A stretch of DNA of 64,000 nucleotides, from contig JAIXTE010000021.1 of assembly GCA_027484315.1 (NCBI GenBank), forward strand, positions 1 through 64,000, in the 5' to 3' direction. Source of the DNA: Burkholderiales bacterium. Lineage in GTDB: Bacteria; Pseudomonadota; Gammaproteobacteria; Burkholderiales; Burkholderiaceae_B. Below, in pieces: positions 15,794 to 26,072 of the stretch; position 1 is the stretch's first letter; the number at the start of each line of letters is the position of its first letter. A program made the translations under genes and the position numbers. The notes under the pieces were generated by a model. The model searched no databases. It was not told where the DNA came from and was given only the letters and a program-made list of their open reading frames with translations.

Positions 15794-17191
15794 TTAACGC
15801 CCGCGGGTAAGGTGCATGAACTTGGAAACCAGTTGCTGCAATTGATCAAAACTGCCTTTGGGCTCTGCAGACAATTCGCGCGGTTGACGTGCCCAGTTCA
15901 CAAGTTCGGGATAAACCTTGACAGCTTCATCGACCAAAGCGTCAGTGCCCGGTTGATATTCATTCAAGCGAATCATCAACTCCATTTCCTGGTAGGTGGA
16001 AAAGACCTGGCGGGCAGCCCTGGCAACCATCATTTGATGTGGTGAGGTGACTTTGTCCATGACGCGGGACAGGCTTCGAAGAGGATCGACTGCTGGAAAC
16101 CTGGATTTTTCGACCAGCTTCTGGCTGAGCAAGAGGTGACCATCCAACAGACTTTTTGCCTCGTTGGCCACGGGATCGTCTTCGAATTTGTCGGACTCCA
16201 TCAGCACGGTGAATATGGCTGTGATGGAACCCCGCTGGGTCAGCCCGGCGCGTTCAACGATCTGGGGTAACAGGCTGTAAACCGAGGGTGTGAAACCCGC
16301 GGAGGTAGTGGGCTCGCCGGCCATCAGCCCAATCTCGCGCTGGGCACGCGCCAGGCGGGTGATGGAGTCGACCAGCAACAGCACGGACTTTCCCTGGTCG
16401 CGAAAGTGCTCCGCAATACTCATGGCGGTGAATGCGGCCCGAACCCGTTCTGTGGGTGATCGGTCTGACGTGGCGCAAACAAAAACGCTTTTTTCCCGGA
16501 TGGCATCGTCGATTTCAGTTTCCATGAACTCGCGAAGTTCGCGCCCCCTCTCACCGACCAAGGCAAACACCACAACGTCCACGGCTGCACCCCGGGCGAT
16601 TTGCGACATCAAGGTTGTTTTACCGCACCCAGGTGGCGCAAAAATGCCGACGCGTTGGCCAATGGCAAAACTGTTGAGCGCATCCACAATGCGAACGCCG
16701 GTGATGAGCTGGCTGCTGATGGGTGGCCTGTCCGCAGCAACTGGCGCCGGTTTCATGACTGGCGTGGACTCGTGTGAGAAAGACAGCGCCCAGGTGCGCT
16801 TGTCCTTGTGAACCATGTTCCGGCCCATGCCATCCAGGATGTGCCCCAGGATGCCGGCATGGGCATGCACGCTGTGGCGGCGTCCCAGCGGGGAAACCTT
16901 GGCACCCAGGGTGATGCCTTCTACGGACTCCAGGCAGGAAATGGTGACGTCATTGCCTGAAAAGGCAACCACTTCGCCCAAAATTTTCTTTTCATCGAAA
17001 GACTCGATTTCACACAGCTCACCCTGCATGACACCGGGCAAGGTGGCCCGCACTGTGGTGACTACAATTTCGCGTACATACCCCGTGCGATTTGCCGGGT
17101 TGATCGAGTTCAACCTTTCTTTGAACATGGCCAGGGCAACCGGCGCCATGGCAGCGGACTTACGGGTGGTCATGGCGTTCATCGTGTTCAT
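15794..17191 (-). CDS. sctN: T3SS ATPase SctN
   Basis: This 465-residue AAA-type rotary ATPase belongs to the YscN/FliI family. Walker A is APPGCGKT at residues 185-192. The family signature ALVGERGRELREFME lies near 213, Walker B is VLLLVDSITRLARAQREIGL near 275, and a GEPTTSAGFTPSVYSLLPQI block follows. It hydrolyses ATP to release chaperones and unfold substrates at the export gate. The two prolines in the P-loop (PPG) are slightly unusual, but the Lys and Thr are intact. It overlaps sctD by ATGA. Confidence 0.97.
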   Translation of the reverse strand: MNTMNAMTTRKSAAMAPVALAMFKERLNSINPANRTGYVREIVVTTVRATLPGVMQGELCEIESFDEKKILGEVVAFSGNDVTISCLESVEGITLGAKVSPLGRRHSVHAHAGILGHILDGMGRNMVHKDKRTWALSFSHESTPVMKPAPVAADRPPISSQLITGVRIVDALNSFAIGQRVGIFAPPGCGKTTLMSQIARGAAVDVVVFALVGERGRELREFMETEIDDAIREKSVFVCATSDRSPTERVRAAFTAMSIAEHFRDQGKSVLLLVDSITRLARAQREIGLMAGEPTTSAGFTPSVYSLLPQIVERAGLTQRGSITAIFTVLMESDKFEDDPVANEAKSLLDGHLLLSQKLVEKSRFPAVDPLRSLSRVMDKVTSPHQMMVARAARQVFSTYQEMELMIRLNEYQPGTDALVDEAVKVYPELVNWARQPRELSAEPKGSFDQLQQLVSKFMHLTRGR

Positions 17192-18132
17192 AAGGGCAAT
17201 TCGTAACGTGCATCGCCAACAAAGACCAAGCGGTTTTCAGACACTTCGCTCAACTGAATGCCTTCGAAGGCACTGCCCACAAACAGGCGCGTTCCGTCGC
17301 GAAGCACCACCACCGGGCTTTCGCCAAGCAGAACACCTGCAATATCGATTTGGTCGAGCTTTTTCTGCTCGGATGTCAGTTCAATGTTGGCGACAATTTC
17401 CATGTGCTGACCGAAGTCGGCTGCAATCCGTCTGATAAGCCGCTCAAACTTGACCAATTGAATGCGACTGAGGTTGCCATCGACCTTTACACTGCCCGTA
17501 TCGACCTTGACGGTGAACTGGTCAAGCTTTTCTTCATCCTTGAATTTGATCAATTCACTGTCAATGACCTTGACCAGTTGTTCTGAAATATTCGGTGGCG
17601 GTATTCGGGGGGTTTTGGACCTTTCCGGATTGTCGATCCAACCGGGGGCAAAGGCCTGCGATTCGGAAAAATTGGAAGTTCCGAAGAACAGGATCACGGT
17701 GGTAACCAACAAGCCTGCCAGGCAGGAAATGGCGACAATCGTACCCGGTCCGATGGAGCGAACCATCTCGATCATCGCCCCGAATGCCCGGGAGGTGTCG
17801 TTGACAATACCGTCCCAAAAAAGGCCTGATTCTTCGACAACGGTTAGGGTGAACTGCACTTGCCTGCAGGACATGGCGACGGATTGGCCAGCATACAGGG
17901 TACGACTGGGGGTTTTACCCACCTGACCCATGTGACGGACTTCGGAGGCCAGCTCTTCCAGGCTGACCCGATTGCCGAAGATCCGCAGTTTCATACACTG
18001 GTCGGGAATGCCGTCGTCGCAGAGGAAAACCTCCGAGTTTGCATTTCCGCCGAGTGTGACAAGCCCGTTGTTGAATTTCCACCGAGCGCCGGCATGTAGG
18101 CCAGAACTGACTTCAATGGTTACACCAATCAT
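17188..18132 (-). CDS. sctD: T3SS inner-membrane ring protein SctD
   Basis: The 314-residue product has an N-terminal forkhead-associated-like cytoplasmic domain (residues about 3-100). One transmembrane helix follows at 130-151 (TIVAISCLAGLLVTTVILFF), then a periplasmic part with ring-building modules (SELIKFKDEEKLDQFTVKVD; VKVDGNLSRIQLVKFERLI). This is the YscD/PrgH/SsaD layout. At 314 residues it is shorter than the usual 360-430, so it probably carries fewer periplasmic modules. It begins one base after the sctV stop with a GAGGA site and overlaps sctN. Confidence 0.9.
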   Translation of the reverse strand: MIGVTIEVSSGLHAGARWKFNNGLVTLGGNANSEVFLCDDGIPDQCMKLRIFGNRVSLEELASEVRHMGQVGKTPSRTLYAGQSVAMSCRQVQFTLTVVEESGLFWDGIVNDTSRAFGAMIEMVRSIGPGTIVAISCLAGLLVTTVILFFGTSNFSESQAFAPGWIDNPERSKTPRIPPPNISEQLVKVIDSELIKFKDEEKLDQFTVKVDTGSVKVDGNLSRIQLVKFERLIRRIAADFGQHMEIVANIELTSEQKKLDQIDIAGVLLGESPVVVLRDGTRLFVGSAFEGIQLSEVSENRLVFVGDARYELPL

Positions 18133-18133
18133 G

Positions 18134-20260
18134 TTAGTCCTCGCCCCGCTCTTGATCGGCGCTCAGAAGTGACTCGTCAAAGTCAATGGTTTTCATGAGC
18201 TGGAATTGATAGCGGTCTGAGATTTCCTGGTATGAAAGCACAGACACTGCGTTGAGTTTGTTCTGGATCAGCATTCTGACGTGGGACCGACAGTCCATGG
18301 ATGTTACGAGAACAGGAAGCTTTTCAAGGGAATAAAAGCTGCTGTACTGGTTTTCGATCATGTCCACCATGATGTTGAGTGAAGTGGCGTCGGCGTCGAC
18401 AAAGGTGCGCGAGCCGTCGCTGCGAATACTTTCCCGGATGACCTGTTCAAAATCTGCGGACAGGGTGCAAATTTGCAGGCGCTTGCCGACTGCGTGCTGG
18501 AAGCTGATCTGTTCAAACAGTGCTTTTCGTACCTGCTCGGAAATCACCAGCACGTCCCTCTCACGCTGGGCCCAGTCAATCAGGCAGCTGAGAATGGCAC
18601 GGATGTTTTTGACAGACACCCGTTCAAGCAAGAGGCGCTGCATGACTTCGGTCACCTTGGACAATGGCAGTACGCGCTCAAGTTCCTTGAGTTGTTCGGC
18701 GTGCTTGTCAACCAGTTTGCCAATGTGGCGCTGAAAGTCGTTCAAGTTGAAGTAATCGCTTGAGCGAGAGACGAACAGGGCGACAATTCGGTCGCTCCAG
18801 AGTTTTTCGAAGCCGCAATAGTGAATCTTGTTTGCGTCCAGAGTGGGTTTGTGGACAGGTTCGGTGAGGTAGACTTCCCGACCCAGAATGAGGTCCCGTT
18901 CTGCAGACACTTCCACACCCAGGCCACGCAGCTGGGCCAGATCCGAGTACACAACGATTCGCTTGTCAGAGGGATCAATTTCCAGCATGGGCACACCGAA
19001 TACATAGAATTCGATGGCCAGGCCAGCGTGCTCGGAAAACTCGATGTTGGGATAAAGCACACCGGACTCTTCGACCAGCTGATTTCTGGACACCTTGCAA
19101 ATGGAACGAAGCATTTGCTTGAAGTTCGGCTCCATGGATTCGGGAATTTTCACTTCCATGGGCAGAAATGTCTTGGTGTGGTTGAGGTCCAGCATTTCCC
19201 GACCTGAGCCCACCGTGTCCAGCAAATGATCAAACTGTTCGGTCGAGCTGGGGTCGACAGGTTTTTTTGCACCTTGCATGACGAAAAACGACTTGGCCAG
19301 CAGACATGCGGCTGCCAAGAGAAAAACCACACTGGGCATGCCAGGAACAATGGCGAACGCTGCGCAGAACACACCACTGATTTGCAATGCCTTGGGATTG
19401 GAGGTCAGCTCGCTGACCATGTCTTCAGCGGTGCTGGAGCCGTCGGCGTCACCCTTGGTGACACGGGTCACAATAAGACCGGCTGCAACGGAGGTGAGCA
19501 AGGAGGGAATAATACCGATCAGTCCATCACCCACCGTCAGGATGGAATAAATGGCGCCCGCTTGGGCAAATGACATGTCTTTTTGCATCATGCCGATGGT
19601 GATGCCACCGATCAGGTTGATTGCGGTGATGATGAGGCCGGCAATGGCGTCGTTTTTCACGAACTTGATGGCGCCGTCCATGGCACCAAACAATTGGGAT
19701 TCCTTTTCCAGCATGCTGCGCTTGATCTTGGCATCAGCTTGGGTCAGATTGCCGGCCCGCAAGTCGCTGTCAATGGACATTTGCTTGCCGGGCATGCCAT
19801 CGAGGGAAAAGCGGGCCGCCACTTCGGCAACGCGTTCTGAACCCTTGGTGACCACCAGGAAGTTGACGATGGCCAGGATGAGGAAGATGACCAGGCCTAC
19901 TGCGACATTGCCCCCGACCACAAACTCACCAAAAGTTTGAATGATGTGGCCTGCATCTGCTTCCAGGAGAATTTGACGGGTTGTGGACACAGTCAGGGAC
20001 AACCTGAACAGGGTGGTCATCAACAGGATGGCAGGAAAAGAGGAAAACTTGAGGGGCGATTCCAGCAGCATGGCGCTGACCACCAGCACAATGGTTGCGC
20101 TGATGTTGACCGCGATCAGGATGTCGAGCAGAAGCGGCGAGAGGGGAATCACCATCATGGTGATGATGACCAGAACAAAGCAGGCACCAACCACTTCGGA
20201 TCGGTTGGAGGCCAGACGGGCAAATTCATTGAGTAGAGAGAGTAATTTCTTGCCTTGCAC
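18134..20260 (-). CDS. sctV: T3SS major export gate protein SctV
   Basis: This FHIPEP-family protein of 708 residues has about eight N-terminal membrane helices (first at about 23-65), a conserved loop with RVAEVAARFSLDGMPGKQMS and AGAIYSILTVGDGLIGIIPS, and a large cytoplasmic nonamer-forming domain. I choose a GTG at 20,260 because AGGTGG lies about nine bases before it; a TTG at 20,281 lacks a ribosome site. SctV receives chaperone-substrate complexes and couples export to the proton motive force. It heads the visible T3SS run, 105 bases after the oxidoreductase gene. Confidence 0.96.
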   Translation of the reverse strand: MQGKKLLSLLNEFARLASNRSEVVGACFVLVIITMMVIPLSPLLLDILIAVNISATIVLVVSAMLLESPLKFSSFPAILLMTTLFRLSLTVSTTRQILLEADAGHIIQTFGEFVVGGNVAVGLVIFLILAIVNFLVVTKGSERVAEVAARFSLDGMPGKQMSIDSDLRAGNLTQADAKIKRSMLEKESQLFGAMDGAIKFVKNDAIAGLIITAINLIGGITIGMMQKDMSFAQAGAIYSILTVGDGLIGIIPSLLTSVAAGLIVTRVTKGDADGSSTAEDMVSELTSNPKALQISGVFCAAFAIVPGMPSVVFLLAAACLLAKSFFVMQGAKKPVDPSSTEQFDHLLDTVGSGREMLDLNHTKTFLPMEVKIPESMEPNFKQMLRSICKVSRNQLVEESGVLYPNIEFSEHAGLAIEFYVFGVPMLEIDPSDKRIVVYSDLAQLRGLGVEVSAERDLILGREVYLTEPVHKPTLDANKIHYCGFEKLWSDRIVALFVSRSSDYFNLNDFQRHIGKLVDKHAEQLKELERVLPLSKVTEVMQRLLLERVSVKNIRAILSCLIDWAQRERDVLVISEQVRKALFEQISFQHAVGKRLQICTLSADFEQVIRESIRSDGSRTFVDADATSLNIMVDMIENQYSSFYSLEKLPVLVTSMDCRSHVRMLIQNKLNAVSVLSYQEISDRYQFQLMKTIDFDESLLSADQERGED

Positions 20261-20365
20261 GAGGGTGTCCCACCTAGTCAAATTACTGATCGTTATGATT
20301 GGTGGCAGATCGGCAGGGAAGGTTCCAGTTGAGGATCAATCAAAGGCCGAAAACCGGCAAGTACT

Positions 20366-21631
20366 TCACGCCAGAAACCGACCGAGTAGAACCGTGTGCA
20401 CACCAAGGCCATTACCAACTTTCGGGTGTCCGTGGAACAGGCTGTCGCCCACCGGGACAAGCCACCGGCCATCTGCTTGTCGCCAATGCCTGATGTTGCC
20501 GAGAAACGCCCTGGGCTCCCAGAGGTACGGGGGCTCCAGGCAGACTCGGGAGGAAGGAGAGACATGCTGACAAAGGAAGTTCAGGACAATTGCCCAGCGG
20601 GGATCCAGTGTGGAAAACAGGGACTGGACACTGTGAATGGGCGTTGGCTGGGTAATCATGGGTTTTATGGCCTGGTATTCATGCTCCTTGAGATGGAAAA
20701 TGCCCAGCCAATCTCGTGACATGAGATTGGTGGACCAAAGGAAGCCCCAATTGTCCTGGTTAATCTTGAGAAGCAGGGAACGAAGCTCAAGGCCAAGGTT
20801 TTTTTCAATGCCGGTGATTTTAATCATCCAGTGCGCCAGGGGCCTGCCTTCCAGGCAGGGTTGACCTACCCCGTTTTCAAAAACCGCGAGGGAAAGCTTG
20901 TCCGCAATGGTTGGGGCCAACTTGCCAACTTGCATGCAGAAATCCGGATCGCCGTGCTCTTTTTGAAGGTCTTCCGCTGTCAGGACCAGCGGGGCGCTTG
21001 AAACCAACTGGTCCGGCTTTTTCAACCGCCCGCCAGTGGCATCAAATGTAATGACGGGGTCAAGTTGCTGAACCAGATCGCTTGATGGCATGGCACTGTG
21101 AAGAATGGTGCAACCCAGCCTTTTTGCTTCAGCTTGCAAGTGCATTTCCAGTTCACACAGGGTCCAGGGCACAAAAGGGGTGGAACCGAGCCCACGTGTG
21201 GCGCCTGGCAGAAAAAGCGAGAGCCTGGACACAGGCAGATTCAATGGCCACGCACGGACATAAGGTGCTGCTATTCCTTCCTGGATGATCCGATTGTCGA
21301 GCAAGGTGACTTCAAAACGCTCGCCATACTTACGTTTCCAACCGATGGCCAGCATCATTCCCGCCGGGCCTGCGCCCAGGACAAGGACATTTCGCAATGC
21401 TGTGGAAAACCTTGCAGGTCCTGGAAAGCATGAATCGGGGGCGGCCCGAGGCAATGCGGCGTTTTCGGGGCCGGGAACCAGAGAAGGCCGGGGAAGGAGG
21501 TATTGATGTTCGGTGGCCAACGCGTGCAACCAGCCGTGCATGGCGCAGGGAAAAGCGATGCCGTGATATAGATCCATCCAGGCCTGGATTACAGGCTCTG
21601 GATTGAAACAATCGGATTGAATGGTGAACAT
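20366..21631 (-). CDS. FAD-dependent oxidoreductase/monooxygenase-like protein
   Basis: The product has 421 residues from the ATG at 21,631 (436 from a GTG at 21,676). A dinucleotide-binding motif LVLGAGPAGMMLA lies near residue 82, after an unusual N-terminal extension of about 75 residues. A second FAD contact, PVGDSLFHGHPKVGNGLG, lies near the C-terminus, as in flavoprotein monooxygenases. The substrate is unknown. It is on the T3SS strand, 105 bases upstream of sctV, so co-transcription is possible. A protein-like continuation in another frame (20,293 to about 20,390, REVLAGFRPLIDPQ) raises the question of a frameshift at the end. Confidence 0.7.
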   Translation of the reverse strand: MFTIQSDCFNPEPVIQAWMDLYHGIAFPCAMHGWLHALATEHQYLLPRPSLVPGPENAALPRAAPDSCFPGPARFSTALRNVLVLGAGPAGMMLAIGWKRKYGERFEVTLLDNRIIQEGIAAPYVRAWPLNLPVSRLSLFLPGATRGLGSTPFVPWTLCELEMHLQAEAKRLGCTILHSAMPSSDLVQQLDPVITFDATGGRLKKPDQLVSSAPLVLTAEDLQKEHGDPDFCMQVGKLAPTIADKLSLAVFENGVGQPCLEGRPLAHWMIKITGIEKNLGLELRSLLLKINQDNWGFLWSTNLMSRDWLGIFHLKEHEYQAIKPMITQPTPIHSVQSLFSTLDPRWAIVLNFLCQHVSPSSRVCLEPPYLWEPRAFLGNIRHWRQADGRWLVPVGDSLFHGHPKVGNGLGVHTVLLGRFLA

Positions 21632-21718
21632 GCGCTGTGGCAACAAACAGGAAACCTGGAGTTTTCTGTGTTGCACACAATAAACAAAGGTTCCTCTCGC
21701 TGTACGGCCTGTTCACTG

Positions 21719-21736
21719 CCGGGCACAAGGGCCCGG
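21719..21736. terminator. GC-rich hairpin after metH
   Basis: CCGGGC (21,719-21,724) and GCCCGG (21,731-21,736) form a 6-bp stem with a 6-base loop just past the metH stop. No clear U-run follows on the minus strand, so it is a weak candidate terminator. Confidence 0.35.
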
Positions 21737-21749
21737 GCCTTTCCCTGAT

Positions 21750-24700
21750 TTACTTCACATTGAAATATTGACTGCTTGGGTGGCTGAAGTAAAAGCCACT
21801 AACGCTGGCTGCAGGCATCATGGCGAAGTTCTCGGTCAGGGACATGCCGATTTCTCCGCAGTTCATGACGTCGAACATAGTGGCCTTGATGGCGTGTTCC
21901 GGACAGGCGGGGTAACCCGGCGCAGGACGGATGCCCTGGTATTTCTCAGCGATCAGGTCTTCGTTCGGCAAGGCCTCGTCGGGCACATAGCCCCACAGGT
22001 CTTTGCGCACGCGCTGGTGAAGACATTCTGCGAATGCTTCAGCCATGCGGTCGGCCAAGGCCTTGAACATGATCGAACTGTAATCGTCGAGTGCCGCCTG
22101 GAACTGCGCTTCTTTCTTTTCCACACCGATGCCCGCTGTGACAGCAAACAGACCAATGTAGTCGTCGCTCTGCCCTTTGGGCGCAATGTAGTCAGCCAGT
22201 GACTTGTTGGCCACACCTTCGCGCTTCAATCCCAGTTGCCGCAACGGGTTATAGGTGAACAGCACTTTGCTGCGCGTGTCATCTTCGTACACCTCAATGG
22301 TGTCGTCATCTACCGTGTTTGCGGGGTAAAACGCCACGGCGGCGTTGGCTTGCAGCCAGCGGCCTTCGATGCATTTTTTCAGCATGTCCTTGCCATCGGC
22401 AAACACCTTGCGGGCGGCTTCACCCACCAGTTCATCTTCCAGTACGCGAGGGTAACCGCCATGCAGGTCCCAGGTCTGAAAAAATGGGGTCCAGTCGATG
22501 TAATGTGCGATGTCGGCCAGGTCGTAGTTCTTGAAATAGCGTTTGCCAATGAATTTCGGCTTGGGTGGGGTGTAGTTGGCCCAGTCGATTTTGTGCTTGT
22601 TGGCGCGGGCCTCTTCCAGCGACACGGTGGGCGCAGCCTTTTTGTTGGCATGCTGTTCGCGAACGCGTTCGTATTCGGTTTTCAGCTCAGCCTTGAAGGT
22701 GTCGGCCGATTCATCCGACAACAAATTGGACGCCACGCCGACAGACCGACTGGCATCTGAAACATACACAGTGGGGCCTTCATAATGCGGCGCGATTTTA
22801 ACAGCGGTGTGCACGCGGCTGGTGGTGGCACCACCAATCAGCAGTGGAATGCCACGGTCGCGGAAATACGGGTCGCGTTGCATTTCAGCTGCAACGTAAG
22901 CCATTTCTTCAAGCGAAGGCGTAATGAGGCCGGACAAGCCGATGATGTCGGCATTGATTTCCTTGGCCTTGGCCAGGATTTGCTCGGCGGGCACCATCAC
23001 GCCCATGTTTTCGACTTCAAAGTTGTTGCACTGTAGCACCACGGTGACAATGTTCTTGCCGATGTCGTGCACATCGCCCTTGACGGTGGCGATCAGTATT
23101 TTCCCCTTGGCCTTGGCGTCGCCACCGGCGGCCACCAACTGCTTTTTCTCTTCTTCGATGTAGGGGATGAGGTGGGCCACCGCCTGCTTCATGACGCGGG
23201 CGCTTTTCACCACCTGGGGCAGGAACATTTTGCCGGCACCGAACAGGTCACCGACCACGTTCATGCCGTCCATCAGCGGGCCTTCAATGACATTGATGGG
23301 GCGACCACCGCGTGCTGAAATTTCAGCGCGGCATTCTTCGGTGTCTTCCACAATGAAGTTGGTGATGCCGTGAACCAGGGCGTGGGCCAGGCGTTTTTCA
23401 ACAGGCTGGTTGCGCCATTCCAGGTTTTCTTCGACTTTCTTGCCGCCGGCCTTTAGGGTTGCGGCGAATTCGATCATGCGCTCGGTGGCGGTTTTGCCGA
23501 AATCGGGGTCATTGGCAGGCAGCGTGGGCTGGCGGTTCAGCACAATGTCTTCAACGCGGGACTTGAGTTCGGGTTCCAGGTCGTCGTACACGCCCATCAT
23601 GCCGGCATTCACGATTCCCATGGTCATGCCATTCTTGATGGCGTGGTACAGGAATACCGTGTGAATGGCTTCACGCGCGGGTTCGTTGCCGCGGAAGCTG
23701 AAGGACACGTTGGACACGCCACCGGAGATTTTGGCATGGGGAAGGTTTTTCTTGATCCAGCCTGTGGCTTCGATGAAGTCGTTGCCGTAGTTGTCGTGCT
23801 CTTCAATGCCGGTTGCGATGGCAAAAATGTTGGGATCGAAAATGATGTCTTCCGCGGGGAAGCCCACTTCATTGACGAGGATGTTGTAGGCGCGTTCGCA
23901 AATTTCGGTTTTGCGTGCAAACGTGTCGGCCTGGCCTTTTTCATCAAAGGCCATGACGATGACGGCTGCACCATAGCGCTTGCACAGGCGGGCCTGGCGC
24001 TTGAATTCGTCAACCCCTTCCTTCATGGAAATGGAGTTGACCACGGGCTTGCCTTGCACGCATTTAAGGCCAGCCTCGATAACGTCCCACTTGGATGAGT
24101 CGATCATGACGGGCACGCGGGAAATGTCCGGTTCCGAGGCCATGAGGTTCAGGAACTTGACCATGGCGGCCTTGGAGTCGAGCATGGCTTCGTCCATGTT
24201 CACGTCCACGATTTGTGCGCCGTTTTCAACCTGCTGACGGGCCACGCTGAGTGCTTCGTCGTACTGCTCGTTCAAAATCATTCGGGCAAAAGCCTTGGAC
24301 CCGGTGACGTTCGTGCGCTCGCCGACGTTGATGAACAGGCTGTCGTCGTCAATGTTCAGGGGCTCCAGGCCAGACAGGCGGCACTTGGGTGCGATGGTGG
24401 GCACGGTGCGGGGCTTCTGGTTTTCCAGTGCCTTGGCAATGGCGGCGATGTGGTCGGGCGTGGTGCCGCAGCAACCGCCAGCAATGTTCAGGAAGCCGGA
24501 TGCGGCAAATTCATTGACCAGGCTGGCCGTGATTTCCGGTGTTTCGTCAAAGCCGGTGTCGCTCATCGGGTTGGGCAAGCCGGCGTTGGGATACACGCAG
24601 ATGGGCACGTCGCAGATTTTGGACAGTTCAGCCACATAGGGGCGCATGAGCGAAGCACCAAGGGCGCAGTTCAGGCCGATGGTGATGGGCTTGGCGTGGC

Positions 24701-25454
24701 GAACCGAGTTCCAGAAAGCTTCAACGGTTTGGCCTGACAGCACGCGACCGGACGCATCGGTGACAGTGCCGGAAATCATGATGGGCAGCTTGTTGCCGGA
24801 GTCTTCGAAATACTGGTCGATTGCGAACAACGCGGCCTTGGCGTTCAGGGTGTCGAAAATGGTTTCGACCAAAAGCAGGTCAACGCCACCTTCCACCAGG
24901 CACTGGGTTTGGTGGTAGTAGGTTTCAACCAGTTGATCGAACGTGACGTTGCGCGCGCCGGGGTCGTTCACATCGGGGCTGATGGACGCAGTTTTTGGCG
25001 TGGGGCCGAGTGCGCCAGCAGCAAAGCGGGGTTTCTCGGGCGTGGAATACTTGAGGCAGGCTTCTTTGCAGAGGCGGGCGGCTTCGCGGTTCATCTCGTC
25101 AACGAGGTGTTCCATCTCGTAGTCGGCCTGCGCAACGGTGGTGGCACCGAAGGTGTTGGTTTCCAAAATGTCGGCACCGGCAGCCAGGTACTGCTCATGG
25201 ATTTCGGTCATGATGGCAGGCTGGGTGAGCACCAACAACTCGTTGTTGCCCTTGATGTCGCGGTGGAAATCCGCGAAACGTTCGCCCCGGAAATCGGCTT
25301 CCGTGAGTTTGTAGCGCTGAATCATGGTGCCGGTTGCACCATCCAGAATCAGGATGCGTTTTTGGAGTAATTCACGGAGTTGGGCTTCGACTGCAGGGCC
25401 GTTGGCCACCAGTGAGGTGGGGTTGGCAGACGAAGAAGCGGAGCGCGTGTTCAT
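21750..25454 (-). CDS. metH: Cobalamin-dependent methionine synthase MetH
   Basis: The 1234-residue protein has all four MetH modules. The homocysteine-binding barrel has its zinc ligands in [10 protein letters not shown] near residue 325. The methyltetrahydrofolate barrel begins at [18 protein letters not shown]. The cobalamin domain has the DxHxxG motif ([13 protein letters not shown]), and the C-terminal AdoMet reactivation domain contains [12 protein letters not shown]. It transfers a methyl group from methyl-THF to homocysteine through B12 in the cytoplasm. The length is the family norm. I saw no clear cobalamin riboswitch in the 700 bases upstream, only repeats. Confidence 0.97.
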   Translation of the reverse strand: MNTRSASSSANPTSLVANGPAVEAQLRELLQKRILILDGATGTMIQRYKLTEADFRGERFADFHRDIKGNNELLVLTQPAIMTEIHEQYLAAGADILETNTFGATTVAQADYEMEHLVDEMNREAARLCKEACLKYSTPEKPRFAAGALGPTPKTASISPDVNDPGARNVTFDQLVETYYHQTQCLVEGGVDLLLVETIFDTLNAKAALFAIDQYFEDSGNKLPIMISGTVTDASGRVLSGQTVEAFWNSVRHAKPITIGLNCALGASLMRPYVAELSKICDVPICVYPNAGLPNPMSDTGFDETPEITASLVNEFAASGFLNIAGGCCGTTPDHIAAIAKALENQKPRTVPTIAPKCRLSGLEPLNIDDDSLFINVGERTNVTGSKAFARMILNEQYDEALSVARQQVENGAQIVDVNMDEAMLDSKAAMVKFLNLMASEPDISRVPVMIDSSKWDVIEAGLKCVQGKPVVNSISMKEGVDEFKRQARLCKRYGAAVIVMAFDEKGQADTFARKTEICERAYNILVNEVGFPAEDIIFDPNIFAIATGIEEHDNYGNDFIEATGWIKKNLPHAKISGGVSNVSFSFRGNEPAREAIHTVFLYHAIKNGMTMGIVNAGMMGVYDDLEPELKSRVEDIVLNRQPTLPANDPDFGKTATERMIEFAATLKAGGKKVEENLEWRNQPVEKRLAHALVHGITNFIVEDTEECRAEISARGGRPINVIEGPLMDGMNVVGDLFGAGKMFLPQVVKSARVMKQAVAHLIPYIEEEKKQLVAAGGDAKAKGKILIATVKGDVHDIGKNIVTVVLQCNNFEVENMGVMVPAEQILAKAKEINADIIGLSGLITPSLEEMAYVAAEMQRDPYFRDRGIPLLIGGATTSRVHTAVKIAPHYEGPTVYVSDASRSVGVASNLLSDESADTFKAELKTEYERVREQHANKKAAPTVSLEEARANKHKIDWANYTPPKPKFIGKRYFKNYDLADIAHYIDWTPFFQTWDLHGGYPRVLEDELVGEAARKVFADGKDMLKKCIEGRWLQANAAVAFYPANTVDDDTIEVYEDDTRSKVLFTYNPLRQLGLKREGVANKSLADYIAPKGQSDDYIGLFAVTAGIGVEKKEAQFQAALDDYSSIMFKALADRMAEAFAECLHQRVRKDLWGYVPDEALPNEDLIAEKYQGIRPAPGYPACPEHAIKATMFDVMNCGEIGMSLTENFAMMPAASVSGFYFSHPSSQYFNVK

Positions 25455-25564
25455 CGCGGGGCCTCTATTTGATGCAAGGGTTTGAAAACAGGCTGCATTT
25501 TAGCAGGGAATTGGCGGCAGGCGTGGTGAATTCACGCTCTAAAGCCGGTAGTGGGCGTATGGCC

Positions 25565-25642
25565 TTCTTTGGTTTGCAAGGCACATGCCCTTCTTCAGTT
25601 TGCAAGGCACATGCCCTTCTTCAGTTTGCAAGGCACATGCCC
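25565..25642. repeat. Three tandem copies of a 26-bp unit
   Basis: Units at 25,565-25,590, 25,591-25,616 and 25,617-25,642 share TTTGCAAGGCACATGCCC after a TTCTT start. Copies two and three are identical, and copy one differs at two bases (TTGG for CAGT-type positions). The phase is exact, with no spacers, so this is a minisatellite rather than a CRISPR. Confidence 0.9.
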
Positions 25643-25651
25643 TCTTCCGCC

Positions 25652-25777
25652 AGAAAGCCTGACATCCCCCTTGTTGTTGAATTCCACGACCTAAGCGCCC
25701 CCGCTAAAAAGCGGGCGGACTGCGCTTTCGGCCTCCAGCCGAACGGACGAGGAATTCAACACAAGGGCAGGCTTTCT
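25652..25777. repeat. Long imperfect palindrome with internal hairpins
   Basis: The left arm (25,652-25,685, AGAAAGCCTG then CCCTTGTTGTTGAATTCC) is matched by the right arm (25,751-25,777, GGAATTCAACACAAGGG then CAGGCTTTCT). Inside lie two smaller stems: CCCGC/GCGGG around TAAAAA (25,700-25,715) and TTCGGC/GCCGAA around CTCCA (25,727-25,743). Terminal inverted arms with no coding content suggest a small non-autonomous mobile element or an interspersed repeat. Confidence 0.7.
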
Positions 25778-25895
25778 TGAATGGCGGTGCAAGGGCCATG
25801 CTGCCTTTGCAAACTCGAAGGACAGCGCCTGCGACTTTTGGGGAATGATATGCGACTTGCAACCGTTGGTGAGAAGCAACCGCTAACCGGCGTTA

Positions 25896-26072
25896 GTTCG
25901 CAGCCTGAGAGGAGTTCACCACCACCTGCTCCATAACCAGCGCAGGTTCGCAGCCTGCGAGGTGTTCGATTGCTGCATCATCTTGCCGATTCGGGGCAAG
26001 GCGAGATGCGCGGCAATGAACACCGACCCAAGGCATGCGCCACGAAAGCCGTGATGAGCGGCAACGAACACT
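25896..26072. repeat. Degenerate short repeats in both orientations
   Basis: GTTCGCAGCCTG-GAGG-GTTC occurs at 25,896-25,917 and again near 25,946-25,966. A GCGGCAA-GAACAC motif occurs near 26,010-26,023 and 26,058-26,071 and is roughly the reverse complement of the GTGTTCGATTGC at 25,962. These look like decayed copies of a dispersed repeat. Confidence 0.5.

Noticed and set aside
7084-20260. Flagellar export apparatus instead of a T3SS
   Set aside because: A secretin, a YscJ-type lipoprotein with lipobox, SctD with an FHA-like domain and translocators are present, and there are no flagellin, hook, rod or motor genes.
25565-25642. CRISPR array
   Set aside because: The three 26-bp units are directly contiguous with no spacers, and there are no cas genes.
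25652-25777. Integron attC site
   Set aside because: The arms contain GTTGAAT and ATTCAAC, which fit the GTTRRRY/RYYYAAC core consensus, but in the reverse order to attC, and no gene cassette or integrase is near.
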